From Seinonella peptonophila (GTDB lineage: Bacteria; Bacillota; Bacilli; Thermoactinomycetales; Thermoactinomycetaceae), in assembly GCF_900129355.1 (NCBI RefSeq), contig NZ_FQVL01000001.1, positions 477,753 to 541,752 of the forward strand: 64,000 nt of DNA. The letters run 5' to 3'. Positions within the stretch are counted from its first letter, which is position 1. Every line of letters starts with the position of its first letter. The notes under the pieces are model-generated. The model searched no databases. It was not told the DNA's origin and saw only the letters and a list, made by a program, of their open reading frames with translations. The position numbers and the translations under genes were made by a program. Shown piece after piece: positions 54,654 to 63,843 of the stretch.

Positions 54654-54893
54654 ATGACGAAAAAGCGGCGAATCCGTGAAAAACAGAAACATCAACCACC
54701 GAAACCTCACTATGCGCTACAGGCAAATCGATTCAATCAGTTGATCATCGCACCTTTAGTCAAGGAATATAACCGGCTTATGTCTGCTGGACTTTATGAT
54801 GAAGCCATTCAAGTTTATCAATCCATTTCATCAGCGAGAAAACAACAAAAAATTCTTCTACACAAAAAAGATAAATATCTGCACTCCAAATAA
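54654..54893 (+). CDS. Small basic protein of unknown function
   Basis: A 79-aa, strongly basic protein (MTKKRRIREKQKHQ...KKDKYLHSK) with a helical middle part; no transmembrane segment or motif I recognise. GAGGGGA lies about 10 nt before the ATG at 54654. It is followed by a good terminator, which supports a real transcript unit with the DUF2627 gene. Confidence 0.6.
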   Translation: MTKKRRIREKQKHQPPKPHYALQANRFNQLIIAPLVKEYNRLMSAGLYDEAIQVYQSISSARKQQKILLHKKDKYLHSK

Positions 54894-54900
54894 CACATAA

Positions 54901-54947
54901 AAAAGAAGTTGATCAAAGTTTATTTGATATCAACTTCTTCCCTTTTT
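54901..54947 (+). terminator. Terminator after the small basic protein
   Basis: Perfect 11-bp stem AAGAAGTTGAT (54903-54913) and ATCAACTTCTT (54929-54939), 15-nt loop, followed by CCCTTTTTC. It faces the orphan coupling ATPase gene. Confidence 0.88.
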
Positions 54948-54965
54948 CTTTTTTTCTAATCCTAG

Positions 54966-56543
54966 TCAAATCAAAAATTCAGCGTTCTTTCCCTGATGAT
55001 TACCTTCTTTTTTCATCAGATCCAACAAAACTGGGTCTGTATCAAACCAAACTTGATCCACTTCAGCAGGGAAATTGCGGAAGCTAAATAGAATCGGACT
55101 TTTTAACTTAGCAAACTCCTCAGGACGAAGCAAAGGAACACCTGTCTCGGAATAGCGTTTCGAAGCAAGATCACGTTTGTGTCCATCCGAAACGCTATAA
55201 ACCGTTTGGTTACCGGACAACTCACTAAAGTACTTCTGCGTGTCTACATCAGTCGCGCCTAAAATTAGTTTATATCGACAGTTATCATTAATAATCTTCC
55301 GTCCATTTTGCTCATAAATTGCATCTAGCTGAGACATAGATTGAATAAAGATCATCATATGGACATTCCGGCTTCGCAACGTTGCAAGCGAGTTATTAAA
55401 TTGTGGGATTTGACCTAATTGAGCGAACTCATCCATCAAAACAAGAACGGGAGGGTACTGACCTTCTTCACGTTGAGATAAATGATTGATTACTTGGCTA
55501 AAGATAATCGTCCAGATTTGTTTATACTGGTTTAACAAATGTTCTGGCACACTCAAATAGATTGTCGCACCTTCTTCTAAAGTCTCTGGTGTCCAATCGC
55601 ATCTTGAGGTACTACGTTCAATACCTGGATCAGTAGCCAACATGACCAAATGTGAACGAAGTTCCCCGAGTACTCCTCCTAATGTTTTCTCAGGCAAATT
55701 CCCTACACCAGCTAAAACATTTACATTTGGATAAAAACTTTCTGTTAGCTCTTTAATCAGCTCAGCATCTGGCGTTGTCATTAAACGTTGAGCAACTTCT
55801 CGAAGTGTTTGTCCTCGATAGTACGCCTCAAGCAAGGCCGCACTAAAAATACCTTGTGCAGTTCGATTCCAGAAAGGATCACCAGCACTTTTTGGTTCAG
55901 GCATTAAGACCCGAGCCATTTCTTGGGCACCTTGACTATCTTTAATAAATTGAATGGGGTTATATTGTGCACAATTATCAAGAGTGGGATTAAAAGTATA
56001 GCTTTTACCGGGACGTAGATGTGCAGTCTTTTCTGAAAGCTCACCTTTAATATCGACACAGATGACTGCCCCTTCCCAACGCATCAGGGTTGGAATTGCC
56101 ACACTTTTAGATTTACCCATACCAGATCCCCCGACGATCAGGATATGACCATCAATCGTTGGAGGTTTTTCAATCAGATTATTCTTCATTTTTCCTAGGA
56201 CAATCCCTTTATTACCAACCAAACCAGATTTCTTCATCTCATTCAACTGTGAAAAACGCGATTTCCCAAATGTCCCCTTATCTTGACGATAATGCAAAAT
56301 ATATCCTGATCCGGTTAAAATAATCGAACCAATTAAGCAAAGTCCTACTAAAGTCATTGGTGCTAATTCGAAATAGTAGCCAATAAGAAATAAGAGAACA
56401 GCATTTATTAAAAAATGAATGATATAACTAAAATAGTTTGGAAACATATCCAGTAATATTTTAGCAAGTGATTGATTTAATTTGGCGGGTATCGTTACAA
56501 TAAATCGAATAACCTCGCCATCTCCTTTTCCTGGAGAACTCAT
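54966..56543 (-). CDS. Orphan VirD4/TraG-type type IV coupling ATPase
   Basis: A 525-aa conjugation-type coupling ATPase. Two N-terminal membrane helices (about 37-60 and 62-84); Walker A GGSGMGKSKS (138-147), Walker B VLVLMDE (366-372), and the QSMSQL motif (about 401-406) after it. The substrate-binding all-alpha domain region lies between them. In conjugation these pumps bring DNA or protein to a type IV secretion channel, but no relaxase, VirB4, pilin or transfer origin lies within the window. GGGGGGAAG lies 4 nt before the ATG. It stands alone between a small-gene terminator and the spo0A terminator. Confidence 0.88.
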   Translation of the reverse strand: MSSPGKGDGEVIRFIVTIPAKLNQSLAKILLDMFPNYFSYIIHFLINAVLLFLIGYYFELAPMTLVGLCLIGSIILTGSGYILHYRQDKGTFGKSRFSQLNEMKKSGLVGNKGIVLGKMKNNLIEKPPTIDGHILIVGGSGMGKSKSVAIPTLMRWEGAVICVDIKGELSEKTAHLRPGKSYTFNPTLDNCAQYNPIQFIKDSQGAQEMARVLMPEPKSAGDPFWNRTAQGIFSAALLEAYYRGQTLREVAQRLMTTPDAELIKELTESFYPNVNVLAGVGNLPEKTLGGVLGELRSHLVMLATDPGIERSTSRCDWTPETLEEGATIYLSVPEHLLNQYKQIWTIIFSQVINHLSQREEGQYPPVLVLMDEFAQLGQIPQFNNSLATLRSRNVHMMIFIQSMSQLDAIYEQNGRKIINDNCRYKLILGATDVDTQKYFSELSGNQTVYSVSDGHKRDLASKRYSETGVPLLRPEEFAKLKSPILFSFRNFPAEVDQVWFDTDPVLLDLMKKEGNHQGKNAEFLI

Positions 56544-56721
56544 AAAACTTCCCCCCTATAACCAAGCTGTATCTGAGTAATATTGATGATTGTGTTATTT
56601 CATACTCTAGATTCTTATTTATCATTTTATATTGATGCACTAGGCAAATCAATCCATTCGATATAATGGAAATCGACTAATTTCATTGTTTATTTCTTTT
56701 AACGATCAAAGAACGATTCTA

Positions 56722-56766
56722 CACAAAAAAAAGATCTCCATCTATAATTTATAGAAAGAGATCTTC
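56722..56766 (-). terminator. Terminator after spo0A
   Basis: Stem AAGATCTC/GAGATCTT (56731-56738, 56758-56765) with an inner TCTAT/ATAGA stem; on the minus strand it is followed by eight T. It ends 6 bp from the spo0A stop. Confidence 0.9.
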
Positions 56767-56771
56767 TTGAA

Positions 56772-57548
56772 TTAACCAACTTTATGTTCAATTCGTAGTT
56801 TATCAGCCACCATAGCGATAAACTCACTATTGGTTGGTTTCGCTTTTGTAACATTAATCGTGTATCCAAATAGATTCCGAATCGAATCCATATTCCCTCG
56901 ACTCCAAGCCACTTCAATAGCATGACGAATCGCCCGTTCAACGCGGCTTGGTGTAGTATTAAATTTCTCAGCAATTCGAGGATAAAGAGTCTTTGTGATT
57001 GCACCTAATAAATCGACTTCCTTATAAACCATTGTAATCGCTTCACGCAAGTAGAGATAACCTTTAATATGGGCGGGGACACCAATTTCATGAATAACAT
57101 TGGTAATATTGGCATCCAGATTATGATTTCTATGCAGAGGTGTAGTAATATTTGATTTTGTTTTAGAAACTCCTCCCCCCATCATTTGACGAATTCGATG
57201 GGTCAATACCTCCATATCAAATGGCTTTAGAATGTAATATGAAGCACCTAGTTCAACCGCACGCTGGGTGATACTTTCTTGGCCAAACGCCGTAAGCATA
57301 ATGATCTTGGGCAATGGCTGAATCTGCAACTCTTGAATTTGTTCAAGGACTCCCAGCCCATCCAAATGTGGCATAATAATATCTAAGACCAAAACATCAG
57401 GAACTTCTTGTTTTAATAGCTCAATTACTTCACCACCGTTATATGCAACTCCGATCACTTCCATATCTTCTTGACTAGAGAGATGTTCTTTCAATAGCTC
57501 TGCGAACTCACGATTATCATCAGCCAAAATCACTCGATTCTTTTTCAA
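56772..57548 (-). CDS. spo0A: Sporulation master regulator Spo0A
   Basis: Response regulator that commits the cell to sporulation. Receiver domain: acidic pair Asp10/Asp11 and phosphorylation site Asp56 (LVLDIIMP), the same number as in B. subtilis. The DNA-binding domain keeps the recognition helix [18 protein letters not shown]. Start is TTG at 57548, 7 nt after AGGAGGG (258 aa); the frame continues 8 codons upstream. The gene order spo0A-spoIVB-recN-argR is conserved. Its upstream region has a sigma-H-like promoter and a 0A box. Confidence 0.97.
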   Translation of the reverse strand: MKKNRVILADDNREFAELLKEHLSSQEDMEVIGVAYNGGEVIELLKQEVPDVLVLDIIMPHLDGLGVLEQIQELQIQPLPKIIMLTAFGQESITQRAVELGASYYILKPFDMEVLTHRIRQMMGGGVSKTKSNITTPLHRNHNLDANITNVIHEIGVPAHIKGYLYLREAITMVYKEVDLLGAITKTLYPRIAEKFNTTPSRVERAIRHAIEVAWSRGNMDSIRNLFGYTINVTKAKPTNSEFIAMVADKLRIEHKVG

Positions 57549-57591
57549 GATTAACCCTCCTATTCCGACCATTCATCATTCCTATTTTCTG

Positions 57592-57619
57592 TTTCGACAT
57601 GTTTGTAAAACCTTCCTCC
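57592..57619 (-). promoter_or_regulatory. Sigma-H-like promoter with 0A box in front of spo0A
   Basis: On the minus strand GGAGGAAGG (plus 57611-57619), 12 bp, then GTCGAAA (57592-57598), a near match to sigma-H. A perfect 0A box TGTCGAA (57593-57599) overlaps the -10. It is 44 bp before the spo0A start, so autoregulation by Spo0A is likely. Confidence 0.6.
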
Positions 57620-57741
57620 TGAAAGGGGTAATATTTCTAAAAATTACCTTAATTCACCTCCTCATCCCCCTTGAAACAGGAAAATGTTACTATATCACTC
57701 ACCAATTGACATAAGACGAAAAATTGGAAATATTTATTTCC

Positions 57742-59118
57742 CTAGAATCTGTTTTCATTCCATTCTACACAGCTTTTATATTTTCCTGCTGATTTTTGAG
57801 CAATTTTCAAATGTAATAGCAAAGAAAAAACCAATGGTTCTCCAAAAGAACCAATGGTTTTCTTGATGATTCCTGCATCCTGTAACATCCACTCAATAAA
57901 TGTACCATAACCCGAAGTCGGATCATTAACCAATACATGTGTTACTGCACCGACCAGCTTCCCATTTTGGATAATAGGACTCCCACTCATTCCTTGAACA
58001 ATACCACCCGTTTTACGGATTAAACGAGGATCTGTTACTTTAATAATCATTCCTTTAGTGGCAGGAAACTTTTGTTTCATTACATGCATAATCTGAATCT
58101 TGTATTCTTCAACTCGCTGCCCTTCAACTACTGTTAAAATTTTGGCTGAACCTTCTTTAACTTGCTCAGCTAAAGCGATGGGAAGTGGATGGTTGTAGCC
58201 TTTTTTAGTGGGCATTTTTTCCATATTCCCAAAGACACCAAACGGTGTGTTTCTAGTAATATTACCTAAAACATGTTCCTCATCAAAAAAGATAGCACGC
58301 TTTTCTCCTGGTTCTCCTGATGCACCCTTACGAATTGAAGTAACATTTGACCGAACTACTCGACCTTCTCCTACTCGTAATGACTGACCAGTATCTACAT
58401 CTGTAATCATATGACCAAGGGCACCATATTTCTTACGATGTGGATCAAAGAAAGTTAATGTCCCAACTCCAGCAGCTGAGTCACGTACATAAAGACCAAT
58501 TCGGTAAATTTTCTCTTGTTGATCAAAATAAGGATGAAAAGAACAATGATATGGTTTCCCTTCACGTAAACCCTCAATTTGAATAGGATTACCTTTTTTA
58601 CCTGCTTCTTCAATCAATTGTCCAAGTTGTTGTAAGTGACGAATTTCTTTCCCATTCATGCGAATAATATAGTCACCAACGCGAACTTGATCATTTTCCA
58701 ACTGGGGTAGTGGATATTTTCCCACAACAAGAACACCTGCTGACTTTAACTTGACACCAATTGATTGCCCTCCTGGAATCACATGAATATCAGGCATTAC
58801 ACTAATACTACATTGTTTAATTGGTACAAGCCCAAACAGCTTAAAAATTAGTCTTGTATTCCCAATCGAGCGAGGTGCAATCACCATTCCACGCTGCATG
58901 GAAGAATTTTTCATGCGATGTGGAATCATCCCCAAATCAACAATCTGAGGGTTAGCAACAGCTGGCTCTGCTAAAAATGGTAAATGTATTGAAGCTTTCT
59001 GCATCAAGCGCATCTCCGATGGCAGTGATAGCCATTGTTTGAAGGGAGATGTCAAACTGAGCAAACCAATGAGAAGCACAAGGAGAAATCCAACTCTCTT
59101 TTTGCACATATGATTCAA
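57742..59118 (-). CDS. spoIVB: SpoIVB peptidase with a C-terminal extension through its terminator
   Basis: Serine peptidase secreted by the forespore that triggers pro-sigma-K processing. N-terminal membrane segment, PDZ domain (about 110-190) and S55 peptidase domain with the catalytic His in GALGHMI and Ser in GMSGSPI. TTG 59118 matches the B. subtilis start exactly; a longer frame reaches 59178. The usual end is about 11 residues past EWMLxEAG. Here no stop occurs, and translation runs some 37 residues further, through the terminator stem, to 57742. A natural extension or a sequencing error at the stop are both possible. Confidence 0.9.
   Translation of the reverse strand: MNHMCKKRVGFLLVLLIGLLSLTSPFKQWLSLPSEMRLMQKASIHLPFLAEPAVANPQIVDLGMIPHRMKNSSMQRGMVIAPRSIGNTRLIFKLFGLVPIKQCSISVMPDIHVIPGGQSIGVKLKSAGVLVVGKYPLPQLENDQVRVGDYIIRMNGKEIRHLQQLGQLIEEAGKKGNPIQIEGLREGKPYHCSFHPYFDQQEKIYRIGLYVRDSAAGVGTLTFFDPHRKKYGALGHMITDVDTGQSLRVGEGRVVRSNVTSIRKGASGEPGEKRAIFFDEEHVLGNITRNTPFGVFGNMEKMPTKKGYNHPLPIALAEQVKEGSAKILTVVEGQRVEEYKIQIMHVMKQKFPATKGMIIKVTDPRLIRKTGGIVQGMSGSPIIQNGKLVGAVTHVLVNDPTSGYGTFIEWMLQDAGIIKKTIGSFGEPLVFSLLLHLKIAQKSAGKYKSCVEWNENRF
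57821..57861 (-). terminator. Terminator inside the spoIVB 3' coding frame
   Basis: 15-bp stem with one mismatch, arms 57827-57841 and 57847-57861 (AAAACCAATGGTTCT and its near-complement), loop CCAAA, followed by TTTTTTC on the minus strand. Being within the open frame it would cut the spoIVB message before the stop codon. Confidence 0.8.
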
Positions 59119-59271
59119 TCTGCACCACTCTCCCACACACTTCCCGTCTATACTTTCGCCATCTGTACCCATTAACATAACCTTGAGTTGGATTGATTAT
59201 GTTACATAAAAGATTCCTTTTTTATGCGAAGAAAGGTCGGAAACATTAGCGGTTTCTTTATGCTTTACTTT

Positions 59272-59300
59272 TTGACAAGCTATTTTTGATTCGCTATTGT
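59272..59300 (+). promoter_or_regulatory. Sigma-A promoter for the EamA gene
   Basis: TTGACA (59272-59277), 17-bp spacer and TATTGT (59295-59300), 43 bp before the start codon. Confidence 0.65.
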
Positions 59301-59342
59301 AAGTCAAGGCGATTCACATTCATAGTAAAGGAGTGACAAAGA

Positions 59343-60251
59343 TTGCAGTGGAGAGGTGGCTTCTTTGTTTTTCTAGGAGCGGTTAGTTACGGTGTGTTAT
59401 CCACTTTTGTAAAATTAGCATATCAAGCTGGTTTTACTGTAGATATCGTTGTCGGAACACAGATGATTGTAGCCACCTTACTATTATGGCTCATCAATTT
59501 AGGCTATTCATTAAATAGATCAAGCATAAAAAAAGCATCTCCATTTACTAGAAAACAACTTTTATTACTTCTACTAACAGGTTCCTTGACAGGACTAACT
59601 GGCCTTTTTTATTATTCCTCATTACAGTACGTAAATGCCTCATTTGCCATTTTGCTACTTTTTCAATTTAGTTGGATGGGGCTTCTTTATGAGGCAATAT
59701 CCAGGAGACGCTGGCCTAATAAAGCAAAATTAATCTCGCTCATCATTTTACTTTCAGGAACTTTGCTTGCAACAGATGTATTAACAGGTGAAAAAAACCA
59801 ATGGAATTGGATAGGGATCAGTTTTGGGTTACTTGCAGCCATCTCATATGCTGGATTTCTAATTTTAAGTGGGAAAGCGGCTGTTGAGATGAATCCGATC
59901 AGACGAAGTGCTTGGATGACTACTGGTGGTCTATTCCTTATATTACTTATCTATCCACCTACATATTTAATTCATGGAACAATTCATTATCAAATATGGA
60001 TCTATGCCCTTCCTTTAGCTGTGTTTGGCCCTGTTCTTTCTACCATTTTGATTGCAAAAGGAGCACCATTGATTAGTCCCGGACTCACCTCTATCCTAGG
60101 GGCTGCTGAATTACCTTCTGCGATGGTCATGTCAACTTTGGTTCTTCATGAACAAGTAAACCAATTACAGTGGTTTGGCGTCATTTTAATTTTGCTGGGA
60201 ATAGCGATTCCAGAACTTCTGCATAATAAAAAGGATCGTTACGAAGTGTAA
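59343..60251 (+). CDS. EamA family drug/metabolite transporter
   Basis: A 302-aa DMT-superfamily permease with ten helices in two EamA repeats (GAVSYGVLSTFVK near the N-terminus and GLLAAISYAGFLIL in the second half). Substrates of the family are varied metabolites, so none is assigned. Start is TTG at 59343 after AAGGAG. It is a plus-strand gene between spoIVB and recN, not part of the conserved block. Its 3' end overlaps recN by 13 bp. Confidence 0.88.
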   Translation: MQWRGGFFVFLGAVSYGVLSTFVKLAYQAGFTVDIVVGTQMIVATLLLWLINLGYSLNRSSIKKASPFTRKQLLLLLLTGSLTGLTGLFYYSSLQYVNASFAILLLFQFSWMGLLYEAISRRRWPNKAKLISLIILLSGTLLATDVLTGEKNQWNWIGISFGLLAAISYAGFLILSGKAAVEMNPIRRSAWMTTGGLFLILLIYPPTYLIHGTIHYQIWIYALPLAVFGPVLSTILIAKGAPLISPGLTSILGAAELPSAMVMSTLVLHEQVNQLQWFGVILILLGIAIPELLHNKKDRYEV

Positions 60252-60262
60252 CGATCCTTTAC
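60228..60262. terminator. Bidirectional terminator inside overlapping 3' ends of the EamA gene and recN
   Basis: Perfect 13-bp stem AAAGGATCGTTAC (60230-60242) and its complement (60248-60260), 5-nt loop, T-rich on both strands. Both stop codons lie inside the hairpin. Confidence 0.9.
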
Positions 60263-61942
60263 TCTGTTTGCTAATGCAAGCATCTCTTCTGCATGTTTCA
60301 TGGTTGTTGAAGTTACTTCAGCTCCGCCAAGCATTCGAGCAAGCTCCCGAATTCGTTCGACTCGTATTACGGGCTGGACAAATGTTCGGGTAAGTGTTCC
60401 ATCTGTTTCCTTAAAAATGCGATAATGATGGTCTGCCATGCAGGCGACTTGTGGCAGATGTGTAACCGCAAAGATTTGATAATCATGAGCAAGCCTAGCC
60501 ATTCGCTCAGCAATCGCTTGAGCCGCACGACCGCTCACCCCTGTATCGATCTCATCAAATACCAATATTTCTAGGTTTCCTCTATTTGAGAAGACTGATT
60601 TTAAAGCTAACATAATTCTAGATAATTCCCCACCAGAAGCGATCTTTGCCAGTGAACGAAGTGGTTCTCCAGGATTTGGCGAAATCTGAAAGACCACTTC
60701 ATCTTGTCCTGATTCCTTAAATCGATCTTTACGCATGGTTTGAGGCAGGAAGGCAATATGAAATACGGTAGAACTCATCTGAAGAGCAGTCAACTCATTT
60801 TCAATGCGACTCTCTAACTCTGAAGCTGCTTTTTTTCTAAGGGCAGTTAACCGACCTGCGAAGTCTGCTAACGCTTCTTCACATTCGACTTGTTTTCGCT
60901 TTAATTCCTCTACTCGATCATCACGATGTTCCAACTTTTCCAAGTCAGCCGCAATTTTATTTCGATAATCAATGATTTCTTCAATTTCTTGTCCGTATTT
61001 TCTTCTTAACTGATGTAAATAGTGCAATCTTTCTTCAATATGATGATAACGTTCAGGATCAAATTCTAGTTGCTCTCGATAATCGCCTACCATACGTGCA
61101 ACTTCTTCAAGTTGATAAAATGAAGATGAGATCATATCATACAATGACCCGACTGAATCATCAACCGTTGCCATCTCATCTAGCTGCACCAGTGCTTGAC
61201 GCAATTGGTCTAGACCTTGTCCTTCTCCCATTAAACGTTCATATGCCAAAGATGCGCTTGACATCAACTTTTCCATATGAGCCAAACGGGATTGCTCTCG
61301 TTCCAACTGTTCCCAGTCTTGATCCATTAGCTGTGCTTGATCAATTTCCTGAATCTGATATTGGTAAAGATCTAATCGACGCGCCAATTCTTCGTTATCA
61401 AACATCAGCTGTTCAAGCTCTTGACAAACTTGGCGATATTGATGAAAGCACTCCTGATATTGCTCACGAATTTCAAGGATAGACTGACCCGCAAATTGAT
61501 CCACTAACTCAAGTTGTTCGTCCATATGTAACAGTGACTGGTGTTCATGCTGGCCACATATATCGAGTAATCGTGATCCGATTTCCCGAAGCATTGTCAC
61601 AGTAACCGTTTTACCATTTACACGACAAATACTTTTACCTTGAACCGTAATTTCTCTCCGTATAATGAGTAAGTCCTCTTCTTCTTCCCAGCCCCATTCT
61701 TTCATCCGAGACCACACTACATGATGGGTAGGCAACTCAAAAACTGCTTCAATGATCGCTTTACTGGCTCCATGTCTAATATAGTCAGTTGAAGCCCTTC
61801 CACCCATCACCAAAGCTAATGCATCGATCAAAATCGATTTTCCTGCTCCCGTTTCACCTGTCAAAACATGAAAACCAGTCGAAAATTCAATATGTAGTTT
61901 CTCGATAATGGCAAACTGCTGAATCGCTAATTCTGTGAGCAT
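60239..61942 (-). CDS. recN: DNA repair protein RecN
   Basis: SMC-like ATPase for double-strand break repair. Walker A GETGAGKS (29-36), a central coiled coil (about 160-370), and the C-terminal ABC signature SGGELSRIMLALK with Walker B ILVFDEIDTGVSG. Length is 567 aa. It lies 14 bp after argR and is in the conserved argR-recN order. Confidence 0.97.
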   Translation of the reverse strand: MLTELAIQQFAIIEKLHIEFSTGFHVLTGETGAGKSILIDALALVMGGRASTDYIRHGASKAIIEAVFELPTHHVVWSRMKEWGWEEEEDLLIIRREITVQGKSICRVNGKTVTVTMLREIGSRLLDICGQHEHQSLLHMDEQLELVDQFAGQSILEIREQYQECFHQYRQVCQELEQLMFDNEELARRLDLYQYQIQEIDQAQLMDQDWEQLEREQSRLAHMEKLMSSASLAYERLMGEGQGLDQLRQALVQLDEMATVDDSVGSLYDMISSSFYQLEEVARMVGDYREQLEFDPERYHHIEERLHYLHQLRRKYGQEIEEIIDYRNKIAADLEKLEHRDDRVEELKRKQVECEEALADFAGRLTALRKKAASELESRIENELTALQMSSTVFHIAFLPQTMRKDRFKESGQDEVVFQISPNPGEPLRSLAKIASGGELSRIMLALKSVFSNRGNLEILVFDEIDTGVSGRAAQAIAERMARLAHDYQIFAVTHLPQVACMADHHYRIFKETDGTLTRTFVQPVIRVERIRELARMLGGAEVTSTTMKHAEEMLALANRVKDRYTS

Positions 61943-61956
61943 GGGTTATCGTACTC

Positions 61957-62406
61957 CTAAAGCATATCGATAAATCGTTGTACTGTTTCTGAAACCATAC
62001 TACGTTCTCGGCAAACAATCAAAATGGTATCATCACCAGCAATTGTACCAATAATTTCTGACCAGTCTAATCGGTCTAAGAGAGAGGCTACTGCATGAGC
62101 ATTTCCTGGTAGTGTTTTAATTACGATTAGATTTTCGCTTTGTTCAATCCCGATAAATGACTCCTGTAACATCCGCTGTAGCTTTTGAAAAGGATTAAAA
62201 CGTGGGTCTGCTGGCAAGGAATATTTATATCCACCTGTCTCTGCAGGCACTTTGACAAGGTGTAATTCTTTGATATCTCGTGAGATTGTAGCCTGTGTCG
62301 CTGGATACCCTTCTTTTTGCAGCGCCTCTACCAAATCATCCTGCGTCTCGATTTCTTGACCACTGATTATCTCTCGAATTTTGATATGTCTCTGTGCCTT
62401 TTTCAT
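61957..62406 (-). CDS. argR: Arginine repressor ArgR (AhrC)
   Basis: Arginine-dependent hexameric repressor of arginine synthesis and activator of catabolism. The winged-helix part contains [10 protein letters not shown] and [17 protein letters not shown]; the C-terminal arginine-binding domain holds [13 protein letters not shown] and [14 protein letters not shown]. Length is 149 aa, close to B. subtilis AhrC. The start is ATG, 3 bp after the nadK stop region. Confidence 0.96.
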   Translation of the reverse strand: MKKAQRHIKIREIISGQEIETQDDLVEALQKEGYPATQATISRDIKELHLVKVPAETGGYKYSLPADPRFNPFQKLQRMLQESFIGIEQSENLIVIKTLPGNAHAVASLLDRLDWSEIIGTIAGDDTILIVCRERSMVSETVQRFIDML

Positions 62407-62409
62407 TTC

Positions 62410-63285
62410 CTATCCACCCATCTTATCATCAACGATTTCCCCATATAGCTTTTTACGTACTACTTGAAAAAAAGATCTCTCCTGCCACTTAATTAAATGT
62501 GTTTCAAAGGTTGATGTTTGAATGCGAATGATATCCTCGCTCTGTAATGGATACCCTAACTGACCATCAATTGTTAACCCCATCTCCTGATGAATAGCCG
62601 ATACTTGCACTTCAAGAATCGATGCTGCTGGTAAAACCATCGGTCGCGAAGTAAGTGTATGTGGGCAAATCGGTGTAAAGAGAATCGTCTTCAGTTCTGG
62701 CCAAGCAATCGGACCACCACAAGATAAAGAATAAGCTGTCGATCCTGTTGGGGTTGATAAAATCACACCATCCCCAGAGTAATGACCAATACAATTGCCA
62801 TCCATACTTACTGTACAATTGATCATACGGCTAAACGATCCTTTTGCAATCCCCACATCATTTAGAGCAATTCCTTGTTCAATCACTCTACCATCTCTGA
62901 CTAACTCAGCTTGTAGCATCATTCTTTTTTCAATGTAGTAGTCCTGCGAAATAACACGATCAACTGCATCAGATAAATCATGAGGCTCTGCTTCAGACAA
63001 AAAACCTAAATTCCCAACATTAAAACCTAGAATAGGGATTTGAAATGGAGCAATCTGTCTTGCAATACCTAATAGTGTTCCATCCCCTCCGATCACAAAA
63101 ACGATCTTCACAAACTCTGGATATCGCTCTATGGGCAATGCTAATTCATGTAGACCTGTTTTTTCTGCAACTGATGGCTCAATATAAACCTGGACACCTT
63201 TTTCCTGTAATAATTGAATCAATTGTAGAAGAACTGTTTCAGCTTTTTTTTTATCTAGATTTACTCTCATTCCAATCGTTAACAA
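62410..63285 (-). CDS. nadK: NAD kinase
   Basis: ATP-dependent phosphorylation of NAD to NADP. GGDGTLLGIAR, the NDVGIAKG segment and SGDGVILSTPTGSTAYSLS with the CGGP motif identify the family. Length is 291 aa. The start is TTG at 63285 with a GAGGG block about 11 nt upstream. In this order (nadK-argR-recN) it is upstream of argR, as in several non-Bacillus Firmicutes. Confidence 0.95.
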   Translation of the reverse strand: MLTIGMRVNLDKKKAETVLLQLIQLLQEKGVQVYIEPSVAEKTGLHELALPIERYPEFVKIVFVIGGDGTLLGIARQIAPFQIPILGFNVGNLGFLSEAEPHDLSDAVDRVISQDYYIEKRMMLQAELVRDGRVIEQGIALNDVGIAKGSFSRMINCTVSMDGNCIGHYSGDGVILSTPTGSTAYSLSCGGPIAWPELKTILFTPICPHTLTSRPMVLPAASILEVQVSAIHQEMGLTIDGQLGYPLQSEDIIRIQTSTFETHLIKWQERSFFQVVRKKLYGEIVDDKMGG

Positions 63286-63309
63286 AGTAGCAGCACACCC
63301 TCTATGAAC

Positions 63310-63843
63310 TCATCGGGACAAGGAATCAACAATCATCCCAAGGATAAAAAAGAGTAGATAATACCAAGGACGGTAGTTTTTAGCAGTTTGTCTGAAATCA
63401 GGAGCGTCAACTTCAATTAGCATAAGCTCTTCTTTCTCTTTTTTTATGTATAACATACCTTGTGTACGGTAAATAAGAAATAATGGTAAAAAGTAATCAC
63501 GTAATCCAGGCCCAGTCATTTTAAGCGGTCGTTTTAAACGCTCTAAAATAACAATAAAGCGCTCGCCATCTTTTTCTGCAAGAAAATCAACATATAGACG
63601 ACTTGGGTATGTCTTCTCTCCATCTACCTCAATCGAAATAGGTATCTTGATCTTTTCTTCTACTACTTGATAGCCTTTTGAACGAAGAAAGTCAGGAATT
63701 TTCCCGGAAATTTGCTCTTCATTGTCTTTTTGTGGCCCTTTTATCCATTCACTAAACTTAGTTGGTAGCCAGTTTCGCAAAAGCAAATATAAAGTAACAA
63801 TCAATATTCCATACAATACAAATGAATCACCGGGACGAGTCAC
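63310..63843 (-). CDS. Membrane-anchored protein with a nuclease-like core, function unknown
   Basis: A 177-aa protein with a hydrophobic N-terminus (about 8-24) and C-terminus (about 157-173), and a soluble middle. That middle has the order K-(G/Y)-Y, an Asp-containing strand (YVDFLAEKDG), then a strand ending in E-R-L-K, which resembles the PD-(D/E)XK nuclease core, though the final lysine position is altered. I do not recognise the family. GTG start follows GGGGTGA. It is just upstream of nadK on the same strand. Confidence 0.55.
   Translation of the reverse strand: MTRPGDSFVLYGILIVTLYLLLRNWLPTKFSEWIKGPQKDNEEQISGKIPDFLRSKGYQVVEEKIKIPISIEVDGEKTYPSRLYVDFLAEKDGERFIVILERLKRPLKMTGPGLRDYFLPLFLIYRTQGMLYIKKEKEELMLIEVDAPDFRQTAKNYRPWYYLLFFILGMIVDSLSR

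Noticed and set aside
54966..56543. Integrated conjugative element around the coupling ATPase
   Set aside because: No relaxase, integrase, attachment-site repeat or change in flanking gene order typical of an element was found within the window.
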